Numbered from the stretch's first letter, positions 17,845 through 26,732 are shown. The stretch is DNA of 64,000 nucleotides from Rhodospirillaceae bacterium (GCA_020638575.1 JACKIH010000003.1:353501-417500); one strand, 5' to 3'. A program made the numbers and translations. The notes: generated by a model from the sequence alone, not told the origin.

Positions 17845-18818
17845 GCCCCGACATCCGCCAGGCGGACCCGCGGATCGAAGATCGAATAGAGGATGTCCAC
17901 CACCAGGTTGATGATGATGAACATGACCACGATCACGGTGAGGTAGGCGACGATCACCGGGCGATCGAGCACGAAGATGGAATCGATGATCAGCTTGCCC
18001 ATGCCGGGCCAGGCGAACACGGTTTCGGTGACCACCGCGAAGGCGATCATCACCCCCAGTTCCAGGCCGATCACCGTGGTTACCGGGATCATGATGTTCT
18101 TCAGCACGTGGACGAACACCACCCGGCGTTCCGACAGGCCCTTGGCGCGGGCGAACTTCACGTAGTCCAGCCCGATCACCTCGCGCACGCTGGCGCGGGT
18201 CAGCCGGATCACCAGCGAGGTCTTGAAGAGCGCCAGGTTGATCGCCGGCAAGGCGAGATGCCACAGCCCGTCCAACGTCCAGATGCTGCTTTCGATGCCG
18301 AGGAACACGGCCGTCTCGCCCCGTCCGCCGGCCGGCATCAGGTCGAGCATGACGGCGAAGATCATGATCAGCATCAGGCCCTGCCAGAAGTTCGGCAGGG
18401 AGAAGCCGAAGATCGACCCCACCATGATCGACCGGCCGGCCAGGCTGTCGGGCTTCAGCCCGGCCCACAGGCCGAGCGGGATGCCGACGGTGATGGACAG
18501 CAGCAGCGCCACCGCCGCCAACTCCAGGGTGGCCGGCATGCGCTGCAAGATCAGCTCGATGGCCGGCTCGTGGTGGACGAAGGAGATGCCCAGCTCGCCG
18601 TCGGCCAGGTTCTGCAAGAAGCGCCAATACTGTTCCCACAGCGGCAGGTCGAGCCCGAGCGAGCGCACCGCGCGCTCGTATTCCGCCTGGGTGGCATCCG
18701 GCGAGATCAGGATGTCGATGGGGTTGCCGATGGCGAAGACGCCGGCGAACACCAGCGTCGACATCACCGCCATGACCAGCAGCGACTGCAAGAGCCGGCG
18801 GATGACAAAAACGGTCAT
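17841..18818 (-). CDS. dppB: Peptide ABC transporter permease DppB
   Basis: 325-residue inner-membrane permease, standard length. The first helix region RRLLQSLLVMAVMSTLVFAG, the family sequence IDILISPDATQAEYERAVRSLGLDLPLWEQYWRF, and an EAA-type loop (SVREVIGLDYVKFARAKGLSERRVVFVHVLKN) are visible, with six predicted membrane segments. It ends in DILYSIFDPRVRLAD, as DppB proteins do. It is 120 bases downstream of dppA and overlaps dppC. Confidence 0.94.
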   Translation of the reverse strand: MTVFVIRRLLQSLLVMAVMSTLVFAGVFAIGNPIDILISPDATQAEYERAVRSLGLDLPLWEQYWRFLQNLADGELGISFVHHEPAIELILQRMPATLELAAVALLLSITVGIPLGLWAGLKPDSLAGRSIMVGSIFGFSLPNFWQGLMLIMIFAVMLDLMPAGGRGETAVFLGIESSIWTLDGLWHLALPAINLALFKTSLVIRLTRASVREVIGLDYVKFARAKGLSERRVVFVHVLKNIMIPVTTVIGLELGVMIAFAVVTETVFAWPGMGKLIIDSIFVLDRPVIVAYLTVIVVMFIIINLVVDILYSIFDPRVRLADVGA

Positions 18819-18938
18819 GGCCGCTCACACATACCGGAGTGGCCGCAGCACGCGGGCGTGCCCGGCCGACGCCGGAGCCGGGAGGGTCCGGCGACCTGCG
18901 CCGTGGCCTTCCCGGTCCCGATCACGCGGGGAGTCCCG

Positions 18939-20510
18939 CTACTCGATGGGCGTTACGCTGGTGGCCAGCGTGTACTCATCGGTGCGCGGTTCGTATTCCA
19001 GGTCGGCCCGGGTGCCCCAGGTGTTGACCTGGAAGTGGGTCGGGATGATCGCGACCTGATCCATGGCGATCTCGGTGGCATGGGCCAGCAGGGCGGCGCG
19101 CGCGTCGTCGTCCACCGTCTGCATCGCCTCCTCCACCAAAGCATCCACCTCGGCGTTGGAGAAGCGGCCGCGGTTGGCACCGCCAAGCCCGCGGTCGGCA
19201 TCGTTGGTGACGATGAGCGAGCGCAGCGGCGAGGACGCTTCGCCGGAACCGGCCCCCCAGCCCACCAGCATCACGGAGAACTCCAGGTCCGACGCGCGGC
19301 CGAAATAGACCGACCGCGGCATGGTCTCGACCGATGTCTCCAGGCCGATGCGGCTCCACATCTGGGCGATCGCCTGGGCGACGGCGGCATCGTTGATGTA
19401 GCGGTCGTTGGGACCGTGGATGGTCACCGCGAAGCCGTCGCCGTAGCCGGCTTCCTCCAGCAGCGCACGCGCGCCGTCGGGATCGTAGTCCGGCACCTCG
19501 ATGGTGTCGGACACACCGAAGAACCCGGCGGGCAGCAACTGGCCGGCGGGGATGGCGATGCCCTCCATCACGTCGTCCACGATGGCCTCGCGGTCGATCG
19601 CCATGCTGAGCGCCCGGCGCACGCGCACGTCGCGCAGCGGGTTCTCGATCTCGCTGCCGCCGATGGCGGTCACGTGCGGGCTCACTTCGCGGTCGCTGTC
19701 GATGTGCAGGTAGATCACCCGGTTGGAGATGCCCTGCCACAGGTTGACGTCGTCGTTGTCCTCAAGCTGGGCAATGTCCGTGGTCGGCACCGAGGCGATC
19801 ACGTCCACGTCGCCCGCCAGCAGGGCGGCCACGCGGGCGGCCGGCGAGGAGATGGGGCGGATGGTCACGGTGTCCCAGATCGGCGCACCGTCCCAGTAGT
19901 CGGCGTTGGCTTCCAGCACGATGCGGTCGCCCGGCGTGTACTCCACCTGCCGGTAGGGGCCGGTGCCGATGGCACAAGCGCCGTCGTTGAAGCACTCGGT
20001 CGAGGCGTCCTCGCCGATATCGGCGCTGACGATGTAGATGGTCGACAGGCTGTTGGCCATCAGCGGGTACGGCGTGGCGGTGTGAAAGCGCACCGTGTAG
20101 TCGTCGACGATCTCCACCTCGGTGATGTCGGCGGTATAGATGGCGAAGCTCGACGGACTGTTGGGCACGTTGGGCACGCGCGCGATGGTGTAGGCCACGT
20201 CCTCGGCCGTGAACGGCGAGCCATCGTGGAAGGTCACGCCCTCGCGCAGGCGAAATTCCCAGACCGTGGGATCGTCGGTCGGTCCCCAGCTTTCCGCCAG
20301 ACCTGGCAACAGCTCCTGGTTCGGCCCCTGGTTGATCAGGCGGTCGTAGATCTGCGCCATGATCTGATTGTTGTTGCCGGTGTTGTGGTAGTGCGGGTCC
20401 ATCGCCGTCGCTTCCGACGCGACCGCAATGGTCAGGTCCTCAGCGTGCGCCATGGCCGGGGCGAACATCGCCGCGGCGACCGCGGCGGCAGCCCATGCGT
20501 TTCGTGGCAT
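18939..20510 (-). CDS. dppA: Periplasmic peptide-binding protein of the Dpp transporter
   Basis: Extracytoplasmic solute-binding protein family 5, 523 residues. The signal peptide (AAAAVAAAMFAPAMAHA) ends near residue 23. The mature protein opens with EDLTIAVASEATAMDPHYHNTGNNNQ. It then has WEFRLREGVTFHDGSPFTAEDVAYTI, the SBP_bac_5 signature, and RRALSMAIDREAIVDDVMEG, typical of peptide/nickel binding proteins. The start ATG at 20510 follows a GGGAGA ribosome-binding site; an in-frame extension to 20621 was rejected. As first gene of the operon it sets substrate preference, which cannot be read from sequence. It diverges from the argE-like gene at 20805. Confidence 0.93.
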   Translation of the reverse strand: MPRNAWAAAAVAAAMFAPAMAHAEDLTIAVASEATAMDPHYHNTGNNNQIMAQIYDRLINQGPNQELLPGLAESWGPTDDPTVWEFRLREGVTFHDGSPFTAEDVAYTIARVPNVPNSPSSFAIYTADITEVEIVDDYTVRFHTATPYPLMANSLSTIYIVSADIGEDASTECFNDGACAIGTGPYRQVEYTPGDRIVLEANADYWDGAPIWDTVTIRPISSPAARVAALLAGDVDVIASVPTTDIAQLEDNDDVNLWQGISNRVIYLHIDSDREVSPHVTAIGGSEIENPLRDVRVRRALSMAIDREAIVDDVMEGIAIPAGQLLPAGFFGVSDTIEVPDYDPDGARALLEEAGYGDGFAVTIHGPNDRYINDAAVAQAIAQMWSRIGLETSVETMPRSVYFGRASDLEFSVMLVGWGAGSGEASSPLRSLIVTNDADRGLGGANRGRFSNAEVDALVEEAMQTVDDDARAALLAHATEIAMDQVAIIPTHFQVNTWGTRADLEYEPRTDEYTLATSVTPIE

Positions 20511-20658
20511 TGCCTGTCTCCCTGCTTTTCGTTGCGGAGCCTGCCGGACCCCCTGCCGATGGCCGGTGATCTGAAACTCCTGCAATGCAGGGTCTACTTC
20601 CGCTGCATGGCTGTTGTCCACCTGGGGAATTCCCGGAAATGCTAGGGGTATTGAAAAC

Positions 20659-20668
20659 GTTAATTAAC
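20659..20668. promoter_or_regulatory. Palindrome GTTAATTAAC in the dppA/argE-like divergent promoter region
   Basis: A perfect 10-bp palindrome in an AT-rich patch within the 294 bases separating dppA and the divergent deacylase genes. Such sites often bind dimeric regulators and would be placed to control both directions. No regulator gene is adjacent, so the assignment is only positional. The rest of this intergenic region shows no other feature I can name. Confidence 0.25.
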
Positions 20669-20804
20669 ACAATCGGTTAGCTGGCAGCCTGCGGCGGTTT
20701 CCCAGGACTGCCCGGGTTTGGTTTGCGCGCGCCAGTGAACATGCCATCCTGGTCGGGTCGCATGCGCCCGCCGGCGCCCACTCCACAGCCAGACGGACCG
20801 GTCC

Positions 20805-21956
20805 ATGACCGCGCAGATCACCAGCCCGGAAATGCTGCGGCATCTGGTTGGCTTTCCCACCGTCAGCCGGGTGTCCAACCTGGACCTGATCGGCTTTGTG
20901 GAGGGCTACCTGGGCGACCTCGGCGTGACCTCCCTGCGGGTGGCGGACGAAAGCGGGCAGAAGGCCAACCTGTTCGCCACCATCGGGCCGGCCGGTAGGC
21001 CGGGCGTCTGCCTGTCGGGCCACACCGACGTAGTGCCGGTGGACGGCCAGGCGTGGTCGGACGATCCCTTTGCCGTGGTGGGGCACGACGGGCGCCTTTA
21101 CGGCCGCGGTACGGTCGACATGAAGGGCTTCGTGGCGACGGTGCTGGCGCTGGTGCCGGAAATGCTGATGGCCCCCCTGAAGACGCCGATCCACCTGGCG
21201 TTCTCCTACGACGAAGAGGTGGGCTGCATCGGCGTGCGCCGGCTCATCGCCGCCCTGCCCGTGCGCCCGGCCATGTGCATCGTCGGCGAGCCCACCGGGA
21301 TGGCGCCGGTGATCGCCCATAAGGGCAAGCGCTCCTACCGGGTGGAGGTGACCGGGTTCGCCTGCCATTCCAGCCAGGCGCCGCGCGGCGTCAACGCGGT
21401 GGACTATGCGGCCGAGCTGGTCTGCCACCTGCGCCGGCTGGCAGCGACCCTGCGTACCGAAGGCCCGTTCGACGCCGGCTTCGATCCGCCCCACAGCACC
21501 GTCCATGCCGGCGTGTTCACCGGCGGCACCGCACTTAACATCGTGCCCGATCACGCCTCGCTGGACTGGGAGATCCGCCACCTGCCGGACCACGATCCGG
21601 AGCCTCTGGTGGCCGAGGTGGAGCGCCTGGTCCGCGCGGTGCTGGAGCCGGACATGCGGGCGGTGGCGCCGGGCACTGGCATCCGCTCCACGGAAATCAT
21701 CAACTATCCCGGCTTCGCCGTGCCGGCCGACGCTCCGGTGGTGGCGCTGGCCCGCACCCTGTCGGGTGCCAACGCCACCTCCAAGGTGGCCTACGGCACC
21801 GAGGCGGGGTTGTTCCAGCAGGCCGGCATCCCCACCGTCGTGTGCGGCCCCGGCTCCATCGACCAGGCCCACAAGCCCGACGAGTTCATCGCGCTCGACC
21901 AGATCGCCGCCTGCGAAACCTTCCTGCGCCGGCTCATCCGCCGCCTTTGCGAGTGA
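20805..21956 (+). CDS. argE: M20-family deacylase, acetylornithine deacetylase (ArgE) type
   Basis: Zinc metallohydrolase of 383 residues. M20 signatures are complete: GHTDVVPVDGQ near residue 72 (metal histidine and catalytic aspartate), YGRGTVDMKGF near residue 100, the catalytic glutamate pair in SYDEEVGCIG near residue 130, IVGEPTGM near residue 161, and the last metal histidine in DQAHKPDEFI near residue 355. The dimerisation domain is present in between (KGKRSYRVEVTGFACHSS). Closest family by motif order is alphaproteobacterial ArgE, which removes the acetyl group from N-acetylornithine. Its location opposite the peptide importer and next to an AstE-like gene suggests scavenging of N-acylated amino acids instead. 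That is inference; ArgE activity is equally compatible. Confidence 0.85.
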   Translation: MTAQITSPEMLRHLVGFPTVSRVSNLDLIGFVEGYLGDLGVTSLRVADESGQKANLFATIGPAGRPGVCLSGHTDVVPVDGQAWSDDPFAVVGHDGRLYGRGTVDMKGFVATVLALVPEMLMAPLKTPIHLAFSYDEEVGCIGVRRLIAALPVRPAMCIVGEPTGMAPVIAHKGKRSYRVEVTGFACHSSQAPRGVNAVDYAAELVCHLRRLAATLRTEGPFDAGFDPPHSTVHAGVFTGGTALNIVPDHASLDWEIRHLPDHDPEPLVAEVERLVRAVLEPDMRAVAPGTGIRSTEIINYPGFAVPADAPVVALARTLSGANATSKVAYGTEAGLFQQAGIPTVVCGPGSIDQAHKPDEFIALDQIAACETFLRRLIRRLCE

Positions 21957-21968
21957 GGACCTCGCCCG

Positions 21969-22940
21969 ATGCAACGCGTGCCCAACGACCATCCCGTAGA
22001 GCTGGTGGCCCCCGATATCTCCCCGTACCGGGAGGGCAACACGGGCGTGCCCTACTTCACCAGCTTCGACAGCGGCCAAGCCGGCCCGCACGTGGCACTG
22101 ACGGCCCTGGTCCATGGCAACGAGCTGTGCGGCGCCATCGCGCTGGACCACCTGCTGCGCGCCGAGGTGCGACCCCAGTCCGGCTGCCTCACCCTGGGGT
22201 TCGTGAACACCGATGCCTACGGGGCGTTCGATCCAGAGGATCCCACCACCAGCCGCTTCGTCGATGAGGATTTCAACCGCCTGTGGTCGCCCGCCATCCT
22301 CGGCGGCAGCCGCCAGTCGTGCGAATTGACACGGGCGCGGGAAATCTGGCCGCTGATCGACACCGTCGACCACCTGCTCGACATCCACTCCATGCAGAAC
22401 CGCACGCCGCCGCTGATGATGGCGGGGCCGTTGGACAAGAGCCTGGAACTGGCCCGCGCCATCGCCACGCCCCACTTCGTCGTCCGCGATTCCGGCCACG
22501 CCGCCGGGCCGCGGCTGCGCGACTATGGCGGGTTTGCCGAAGCGTTTTCGCCCAGGTCGGCGCTGCTGGTGGAATGCGGCCAGCACTGGGAAGAGACCTC
22601 TGCTGCCGTCGCCATCGACGCCGCCTATCGTTTCCTCCTCCATTTCGGCCTGGTGGACGAAGAGCTGGCCGGCCCCCATCTGCTTCCCCTGCCTGCCAGC
22701 CAGGCCGTGATCGCGGTCGATCGTGCGGTGACGGTAGAGACCGACCGCTTCGAGTTCGTGCAGGATTTCCGCGGGCTGGAAGTGCTGGCCGAGGGCGATC
22801 CCATCGGCATGGATGGCGACCGGCCGGTGACCGCCCCCTACGACGACTGCGTGCTGATCATGCCCTCGCGGCGCCTATGGCCGGGGCAGACGGCGGTACG
22901 GCTCGGCCGCATCGAACGCGGGGAACCGGCAGCCGGCTAA
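21969..22940 (+). CDS. Succinylglutamate desuccinylase/aspartoacylase family protein
   Basis: Zinc carboxypeptidase-like deacylase of 323 residues (AstE/AspA family). Metal and substrate residues visible: LVHGNELCGA near residue 48 (HxxE), DEDFNRLW near residue 100, DIHSMQN near residue 139 (third metal ligand), and VECGQHWEE near residue 202. A C-terminal beta-rich half (about residues 240-320) ends with MPSRRLWPGQTAVRLGR. Members cleave N-acyl amino acids such as N-succinylglutamate or N-acetylaspartate. No other arginine succinyltransferase (ast) gene is nearby, so AstE function is doubtful. The gene begins 12 bases after the ArgE-like gene and forms a two-gene operon with it. Confidence 0.83.
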   Translation: MQRVPNDHPVELVAPDISPYREGNTGVPYFTSFDSGQAGPHVALTALVHGNELCGAIALDHLLRAEVRPQSGCLTLGFVNTDAYGAFDPEDPTTSRFVDEDFNRLWSPAILGGSRQSCELTRAREIWPLIDTVDHLLDIHSMQNRTPPLMMAGPLDKSLELARAIATPHFVVRDSGHAAGPRLRDYGGFAEAFSPRSALLVECGQHWEETSAAVAIDAAYRFLLHFGLVDEELAGPHLLPLPASQAVIAVDRAVTVETDRFEFVQDFRGLEVLAEGDPIGMDGDRPVTAPYDDCVLIMPSRRLWPGQTAVRLGRIERGEPAAG

Positions 22941-22973
22941 GCTGCTACCGGGGCCAGGAGTATCCTCGGCGCG

Positions 22974-23402
22974 TCAGTGGCACTCCGCGCACAGCCCGCG
23001 CATTTCCAGCACGCCCTCTTCCACCTGGAAGCCGGTGCCCGAGCCGCAGCGCGTCACCATCTCCGCCACCAGCCGCGGATCATGGCGCTCGCGCACCACG
23101 CCGCAGGTGCGGCAGATCAGGAAGATCGGGATCTCCGGGTGGCCGGGGTGGTCGCAGGCGATGAAGGCATTGAGGCTGTCGATGCGGTGCACACGGCCGG
23201 TCGCCACCAGGCGGTTCAGCGCGCGGTACACCTGGGGCGGCGCGCGCACGCCCTGGGGCCGCAGGGCATCGAGGATCTCGTAGGCCCGCATCGGCGCCTC
23301 GGCCTGGTCCAGCAGGTCCAGCACGGCGCGATCGTTCTTGCCCAGGCGGCCGGCACCGCCCCGCGTCGCCTCGGTCGTTTCCGGCTGCGGCCGGTCAGGC
23401 AT
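22974..23402 (-). CDS. zur: Zinc uptake regulator Zur (Fur family)
   Basis: Fur-family repressor of 142 residues. The winged-helix part has RAYEILDALRPQGVRAPPQVYRALNRL, and the dimerisation part has FIACDHPGHPEIPIFLICRTCGVV. Two CxxC pairs (CRTC near residue 97 and CAEC at the C-terminus) form the structural zinc site. Its position at the end of the znuCB operon, overlapping znuB by eight bases, favours Zur over Fur or PerR. It most likely represses znuA and znuCB-zur through the palindrome at 25123 when zinc is plentiful, making the operon self-regulated. Confidence 0.92.
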   Translation of the reverse strand: MPDRPQPETTEATRGGAGRLGKNDRAVLDLLDQAEAPMRAYEILDALRPQGVRAPPQVYRALNRLVATGRVHRIDSLNAFIACDHPGHPEIPIFLICRTCGVVRERHDPRLVAEMVTRCGSGTGFQVEEGVLEMRGLCAECH

Positions 23403-24228
23403 GGCGGCCTCCCCTCACCCGGTCGTTGCGGTCCCGCCGTCTTGCCCACACCGACCAGGCGGTCGCCAGCAGGAACGCAATGAACGCAGCGACCACAATG
23501 GTCGGTCCCGACGGCGTATCCAAGTGCAGCGAGCCGAACAGCCCGACCACCACCAGCACGACGCCGAGCCCGGCGGCCATCACCGCCATGTGCACCGGCC
23601 CGCGGGCGAACGACCGCACCGTGGCGGCGGGGATGATCAGCAAGGCGGTGACCAGCAGCGCGCCGACGATCTTCAGCGACACCGCGATCACGGCGGCCAG
23701 CAGCAGGGCAAAGGCCAGCCGCGTCGGCTCCGGCCGCACGCCTTCGGCGCGCAGCAGGTCGGGATCCACCGTGTCGGCCAAGAGCCGCCGCCAGATCTTG
23801 AGCAGACCGGCGAGGGCCGCCGCTCCACCCAGATAGACCAGCAGCAGGTCGAGCCGGCCGACCGTCAGGATGTCGCCGAACAGGTAGGCCGACACGTCGA
23901 TCCTCAGCCAGCTCATCAGCGCCACCATCACCAGCGCCAAGCCCAGCGCGGCATGGGCGAGCACGCCCAAGAGCGCGTCCGCCGCCAGCAGGCCGATGCG
24001 CTGGAGTGCTGACAGGGCCACCGCAATGGCCGCGGCGACGGCGAACACACCCAAGGCCGGGGCGGCATCGATCAGCAGCGCCAGCGCCACCCCCAAGAGG
24101 GCGGAATGGGCCATGGTGTCGCCGAAATAGGCCATGCGCCGCCACACCACGAAGCAGCCCAGCGGCCCGGCAGCCAGGGCGATGCCGATGCCGGCGATGA
24201 GCGCGCGGGTGAAGAAATCATCCAGCAC
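23395..24228 (-). CDS. znuB: Zinc ABC transporter permease ZnuB
   Basis: Membrane subunit of the high-affinity zinc importer, 277 residues with about eight hydrophobic segments. Family sequences include RRMAYFGDTMAHSALLGVALAL near the N-terminus and KIVGALLVTALLIIPAATVRSFAR toward the C-terminus. The start is placed at GTG 24228 (MLDDFFTRALIAG), overlapping the znuC stop by 11 bases; a longer frame up to 24339 is out-of-frame znuC sequence and was rejected. The stop overlaps zur. It works with ZnuC and the divergently encoded ZnuA. Confidence 0.92.
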   Translation of the reverse strand: MLDDFFTRALIAGIGIALAAGPLGCFVVWRRMAYFGDTMAHSALLGVALALLIDAAPALGVFAVAAAIAVALSALQRIGLLAADALLGVLAHAALGLALVMVALMSWLRIDVSAYLFGDILTVGRLDLLLVYLGGAAALAGLLKIWRRLLADTVDPDLLRAEGVRPEPTRLAFALLLAAVIAVSLKIVGALLVTALLIIPAATVRSFARGPVHMAVMAAGLGVVLVVVGLFGSLHLDTPSGPTIVVAAFIAFLLATAWSVWARRRDRNDRVRGGRHA

Positions 24229-25066
24229 GGCCGTGCTCCCGCACTTCGCCAGCCTGTCCTGCTGCTGCGGGGCCGTGTGCCGCGGCGCCGGCGGGATCGC
24301 GCACCGGGTCGTGCTGGTGGCGATAGAAGGCGAGCGCATCGGCGGTGCGCCGGCCGAACAGGTTGAGGAAGCCCTGGTGGTCGGCCACCATCCGCGGCGG
24401 CCCGCTGCAGCACAGGTGACCGGTGGCGTTGACGCACACCACCTGGTCGGTCTGCGCCATCACCATGTGCAGATCGTGGGAGATCAGCAGAACGCCGCAG
24501 TCGAGCCGGTCGCGCATGGTGCGGATCAGTTCGTAGAGGTCGACCTCGCCGGAAACGTCCAGGCCCTGGGTGGGCTCGTCCAGCACCAGAAGATCGGGGC
24601 GGCGCAGCAGTGCCCGGGCCATCATTACCCGGCGCAGCTCCCCACCCGACAACGTGTGCACCTGGCTGTCGGCACAATGGGCGACGCCGAGCAGGCCGAG
24701 CGCTTCTTCCACCTCGCGGGCCGCAAACCGAGCCGTCAGCTCCATCAGGTGGCGCACCCTGAGCGGCAGCGTGCGGTCGACGGACAGGAGCTGCGGCACA
24801 TAACCGGTGGTCAGGCCGGGGGCGCGGTGGACGGTGCCTTGGGTGGGCGCCTCGATGCCCAGCAGGGCGCGGGCGGTGGTGGTCTTGCCGGCACCGTTGG
24901 GGCCGATCACCGAAACGATCTCGCCGCGCTGGATCACCAGGTCGATGTCGCGGATCAGCCAGCGACCGGCCCGGCGGATGCCCACCCCTTCCAGCCGCGC
25001 CAGCACCGGCTGGCCGGCCAGCACCGGCGCGATGGGCGCGTGGCTATGGCTCGCCGGGTCATGCAT
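24218..25066 (-). CDS. znuC: Zinc ABC transporter ATP-binding protein ZnuC
   Basis: ATPase of the zinc importer, 282 residues. Walker A GPNGAGKTT, signature LSGGELRRVMMARAL, Walker B LLVLDEPTQGLDVS, H-loop LISHDLHMVM, plus CVNATGHLCCSGPP, typical of ZnuC. A histidine-containing N-terminus (MHDPASHSHAP) and a disordered alanine-rich tail (about the last 35 residues) flank the core. The ATG at 25066 is 57 bases from the Zur-box-like palindrome at 25123. Confidence 0.93.
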   Translation of the reverse strand: MHDPASHSHAPIAPVLAGQPVLARLEGVGIRRAGRWLIRDIDLVIQRGEIVSVIGPNGAGKTTTARALLGIEAPTQGTVHRAPGLTTGYVPQLLSVDRTLPLRVRHLMELTARFAAREVEEALGLLGVAHCADSQVHTLSGGELRRVMMARALLRRPDLLVLDEPTQGLDVSGEVDLYELIRTMRDRLDCGVLLISHDLHMVMAQTDQVVCVNATGHLCCSGPPRMVADHQGFLNLFGRRTADALAFYRHQHDPVRDPAGAAAHGPAAAGQAGEVREHGRAG

Positions 25067-25122
25067 GGCATCCGCCCGAGGGGTGCAAAGAGGCCAGGCG
25101 CAACCGTGTTGTCGCTGGTAAT

Positions 25123-25135
25123 GTTATATGATAAC
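25123..25135. promoter_or_regulatory. Probable Zur operator between znuC and znuA
   Basis: GTTATATGATAAC has perfect GTTAT/ATAAC arms around a three-base centre, matching the general form of alphaproteobacterial Zur boxes. It sits between the divergent znuCB-zur and znuA starts, 57 and 51 bases away, so one site could control both promoters. The sequence is seen directly; binding by the Zur encoded at 22974 is inferred from family and position. Confidence 0.75.
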
Positions 25136-25185
25136 GCTCCATTCAAACAGTATGGCACCGATTGCCCGTGGTTTGGAGATCCGCA

Positions 25186-26253
25186 ATGCACCGCCTTCCG
25201 CTGATCGCATCTGCCCTGCTCCTGGCGGGGTCCGGCGCCGGTTCGGCCGCTGCCCAGGAGGCGCCACGGGTGGTCGCCAGCATCGCCCCGGTGTGGGCCC
25301 TGGTGGCCGGCGTCACCGAAGGGGTGACGGAGCCGGTGCTGCTGATGAACCCCAACATCTCGCCCCACGACTACGCCCTGCGCCCATCGGAAGGCGAAGC
25401 GCTGCAGGACGCCGACGTGGTGTTCTGGGTCGGCCCGCAGATCGAACAGGCGCTGCCCGGCGCGCTCGACTCGCTGGCCGGCGAGGCCCTGGTGGTGCGG
25501 CTGTCGCTGCTGCCGGGGGTGACGGCCCTGCCGGTGCGCGAAGGCGGGGCCTACGAGCCGCATGTCCACGCCCACCATCACGGCGAGGACGAGGACGACC
25601 ACGCCGAAGACGACCACGACGCCCACGAGCACGACGAAGACGTGCACGAGGACGATCACGACCACGACCATGATGAAGACGCCGACCACGATCACGATGG
25701 CGACCATGAGCATGGCGACGATGACCACCACGACGGCTCGGTCGACATGCACATGTGGCTCGATCCGGCCAATGCCATCGTCTGGACCGACGCCATCGCC
25801 GCGACGCTGGCCGAGGTCGATCCCGCCCATGCCGCGGCCTACCGTGCCAATGCCGACGCACAGATGGCCGACCTGGACGCCCTGAGCGAGGAGATCGACA
25901 CCCTGGTGGCGCCCGTGCGCGACCGCCCCTTCCTGGTGTTCCACGACGCCTACCAGTATTTGGAGGCGCGCTTCGGCCTGGCCGGGGTGGGGTCCATCAC
26001 CATCAACCCGGACCTGCCGCTGAGCCCCCAGCGCATCTACGACGTGCGCGCGCGGCTGGTGGACACGGGTGCGGTGTGCGTGTTCGCGGAACCGCAGTTC
26101 GACCAGCACCGGGTGGCCGTGGTGACGGAGGGCACCGAGACGCGTATCGGCGTGCTCGATCCCCTCGGCGGCACGGTGGAAGGTCCCCGCACCTACCAAG
26201 GCATCCTGCTCACCCTGGCCCACGCCCTGGTGGATTGCCTGGGCCGGGAGTAG
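25186..26253 (+). CDS. znuA: Periplasmic zinc-binding protein ZnuA
   Basis: Solute-binding protein of the zinc importer, 355 residues. The start ATG at 25186 follows TTGGAGAT, a good ribosome-binding site, and leads straight into a signal peptide (LIASALLLAGSGAGSAAA); an upstream in-frame ATG at 25162 would weaken the signal. Core motifs: NPNISPHDYALRPSEGEALQDADVVFWVG, HMWLDPANAIVW near residue 189, and FLVFHDAYQYLEARFGLAGVG near residue 247, which bring the zinc histidines together. Between residues about 126 and 185 lies a loop made almost wholly of histidine, aspartate and glutamate, a zinc-collecting feature of ZnuA, here unusually long. Expression is likely Zur-controlled. Confidence 0.95.
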   Translation: MHRLPLIASALLLAGSGAGSAAAQEAPRVVASIAPVWALVAGVTEGVTEPVLLMNPNISPHDYALRPSEGEALQDADVVFWVGPQIEQALPGALDSLAGEALVVRLSLLPGVTALPVREGGAYEPHVHAHHHGEDEDDHAEDDHDAHEHDEDVHEDDHDHDHDEDADHDHDGDHEHGDDDHHDGSVDMHMWLDPANAIVWTDAIAATLAEVDPAHAAAYRANADAQMADLDALSEEIDTLVAPVRDRPFLVFHDAYQYLEARFGLAGVGSITINPDLPLSPQRIYDVRARLVDTGAVCVFAEPQFDQHRVAVVTEGTETRIGVLDPLGGTVEGPRTYQGILLTLAHALVDCLGRE

Positions 26254-26288
26254 CTGGCCGCCTCAACCGCGCCGCGCGTCACCCTCGA

Positions 26289-26309
26289 CGCCCGGCCCCG
26301 TGCCGGGCG
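26289..26309. terminator. GC-rich hairpin between znuA and DUF302 gene
   Basis: CGCCCGGC and GCCGGGCG pair perfectly around a five-base loop, between two convergent genes. It could terminate transcription from either side. No run of T follows on the plus strand, so it is at best a weak intrinsic terminator. Confidence 0.4.
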
Positions 26310-26345
26310 GGGGAGTGGGCTGGCTCCGGCAAAGCATGAAACGCT

Positions 26346-26732
26346 TCAGAGGCGGTCGATCACCGTCTGCAGCTTGCGCTGGATGACTTCGGCGATGGAG
26401 TGCAGGTCCGGGTTGGCGATGGCCTGCATCGAGGCGATGGGGTTGACTGCACTCACCTCCACCGCGCCGTCGGCCGACTGCTGCAGGATGACGTTGCACG
26501 GCAACATGGTGCCGATCTTGTCCTCGTGCAGCAGCGCCTGGTGGGCATAGGTGGGATTGCAGGCGCCGAGGATGCGGTAGGGGCGGAAGTCGACCCCCAG
26601 CTTTTCCTTCAGCGTGCGCTTCACGTCGATTTCGGTGAGGACGCCGAAGCCCTCCTCCTTCAGCCCGCGGACGACGCGCTCGGTGGCGTCCTCCATGCTG
26701 GCGGACAGCGTCTTGCTGTAATGGTAGGTCAT
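26346..26732 (-). CDS. DUF302 family protein
   Basis: A 128-residue soluble protein of the DUF302 family, small alpha/beta proteins of unknown role. Recognisable elements: MTYHYSKTLSASMEDATERVVRGLKEEGFGVLTEIDV at the N-terminus, LKEKLGVDFRPYRILGACNPTYAHQAL in the middle, and MLPCNVILQQ with a conserved cysteine. The ATG at 26732 was chosen over an upstream in-frame extension to 26858 that lacks conservation. It stands alone, convergent with znuA. Confidence 0.88.
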   Translation of the reverse strand: MTYHYSKTLSASMEDATERVVRGLKEEGFGVLTEIDVKRTLKEKLGVDFRPYRILGACNPTYAHQALLHEDKIGTMLPCNVILQQSADGAVEVSAVNPIASMQAIANPDLHSIAEVIQRKLQTVIDRL

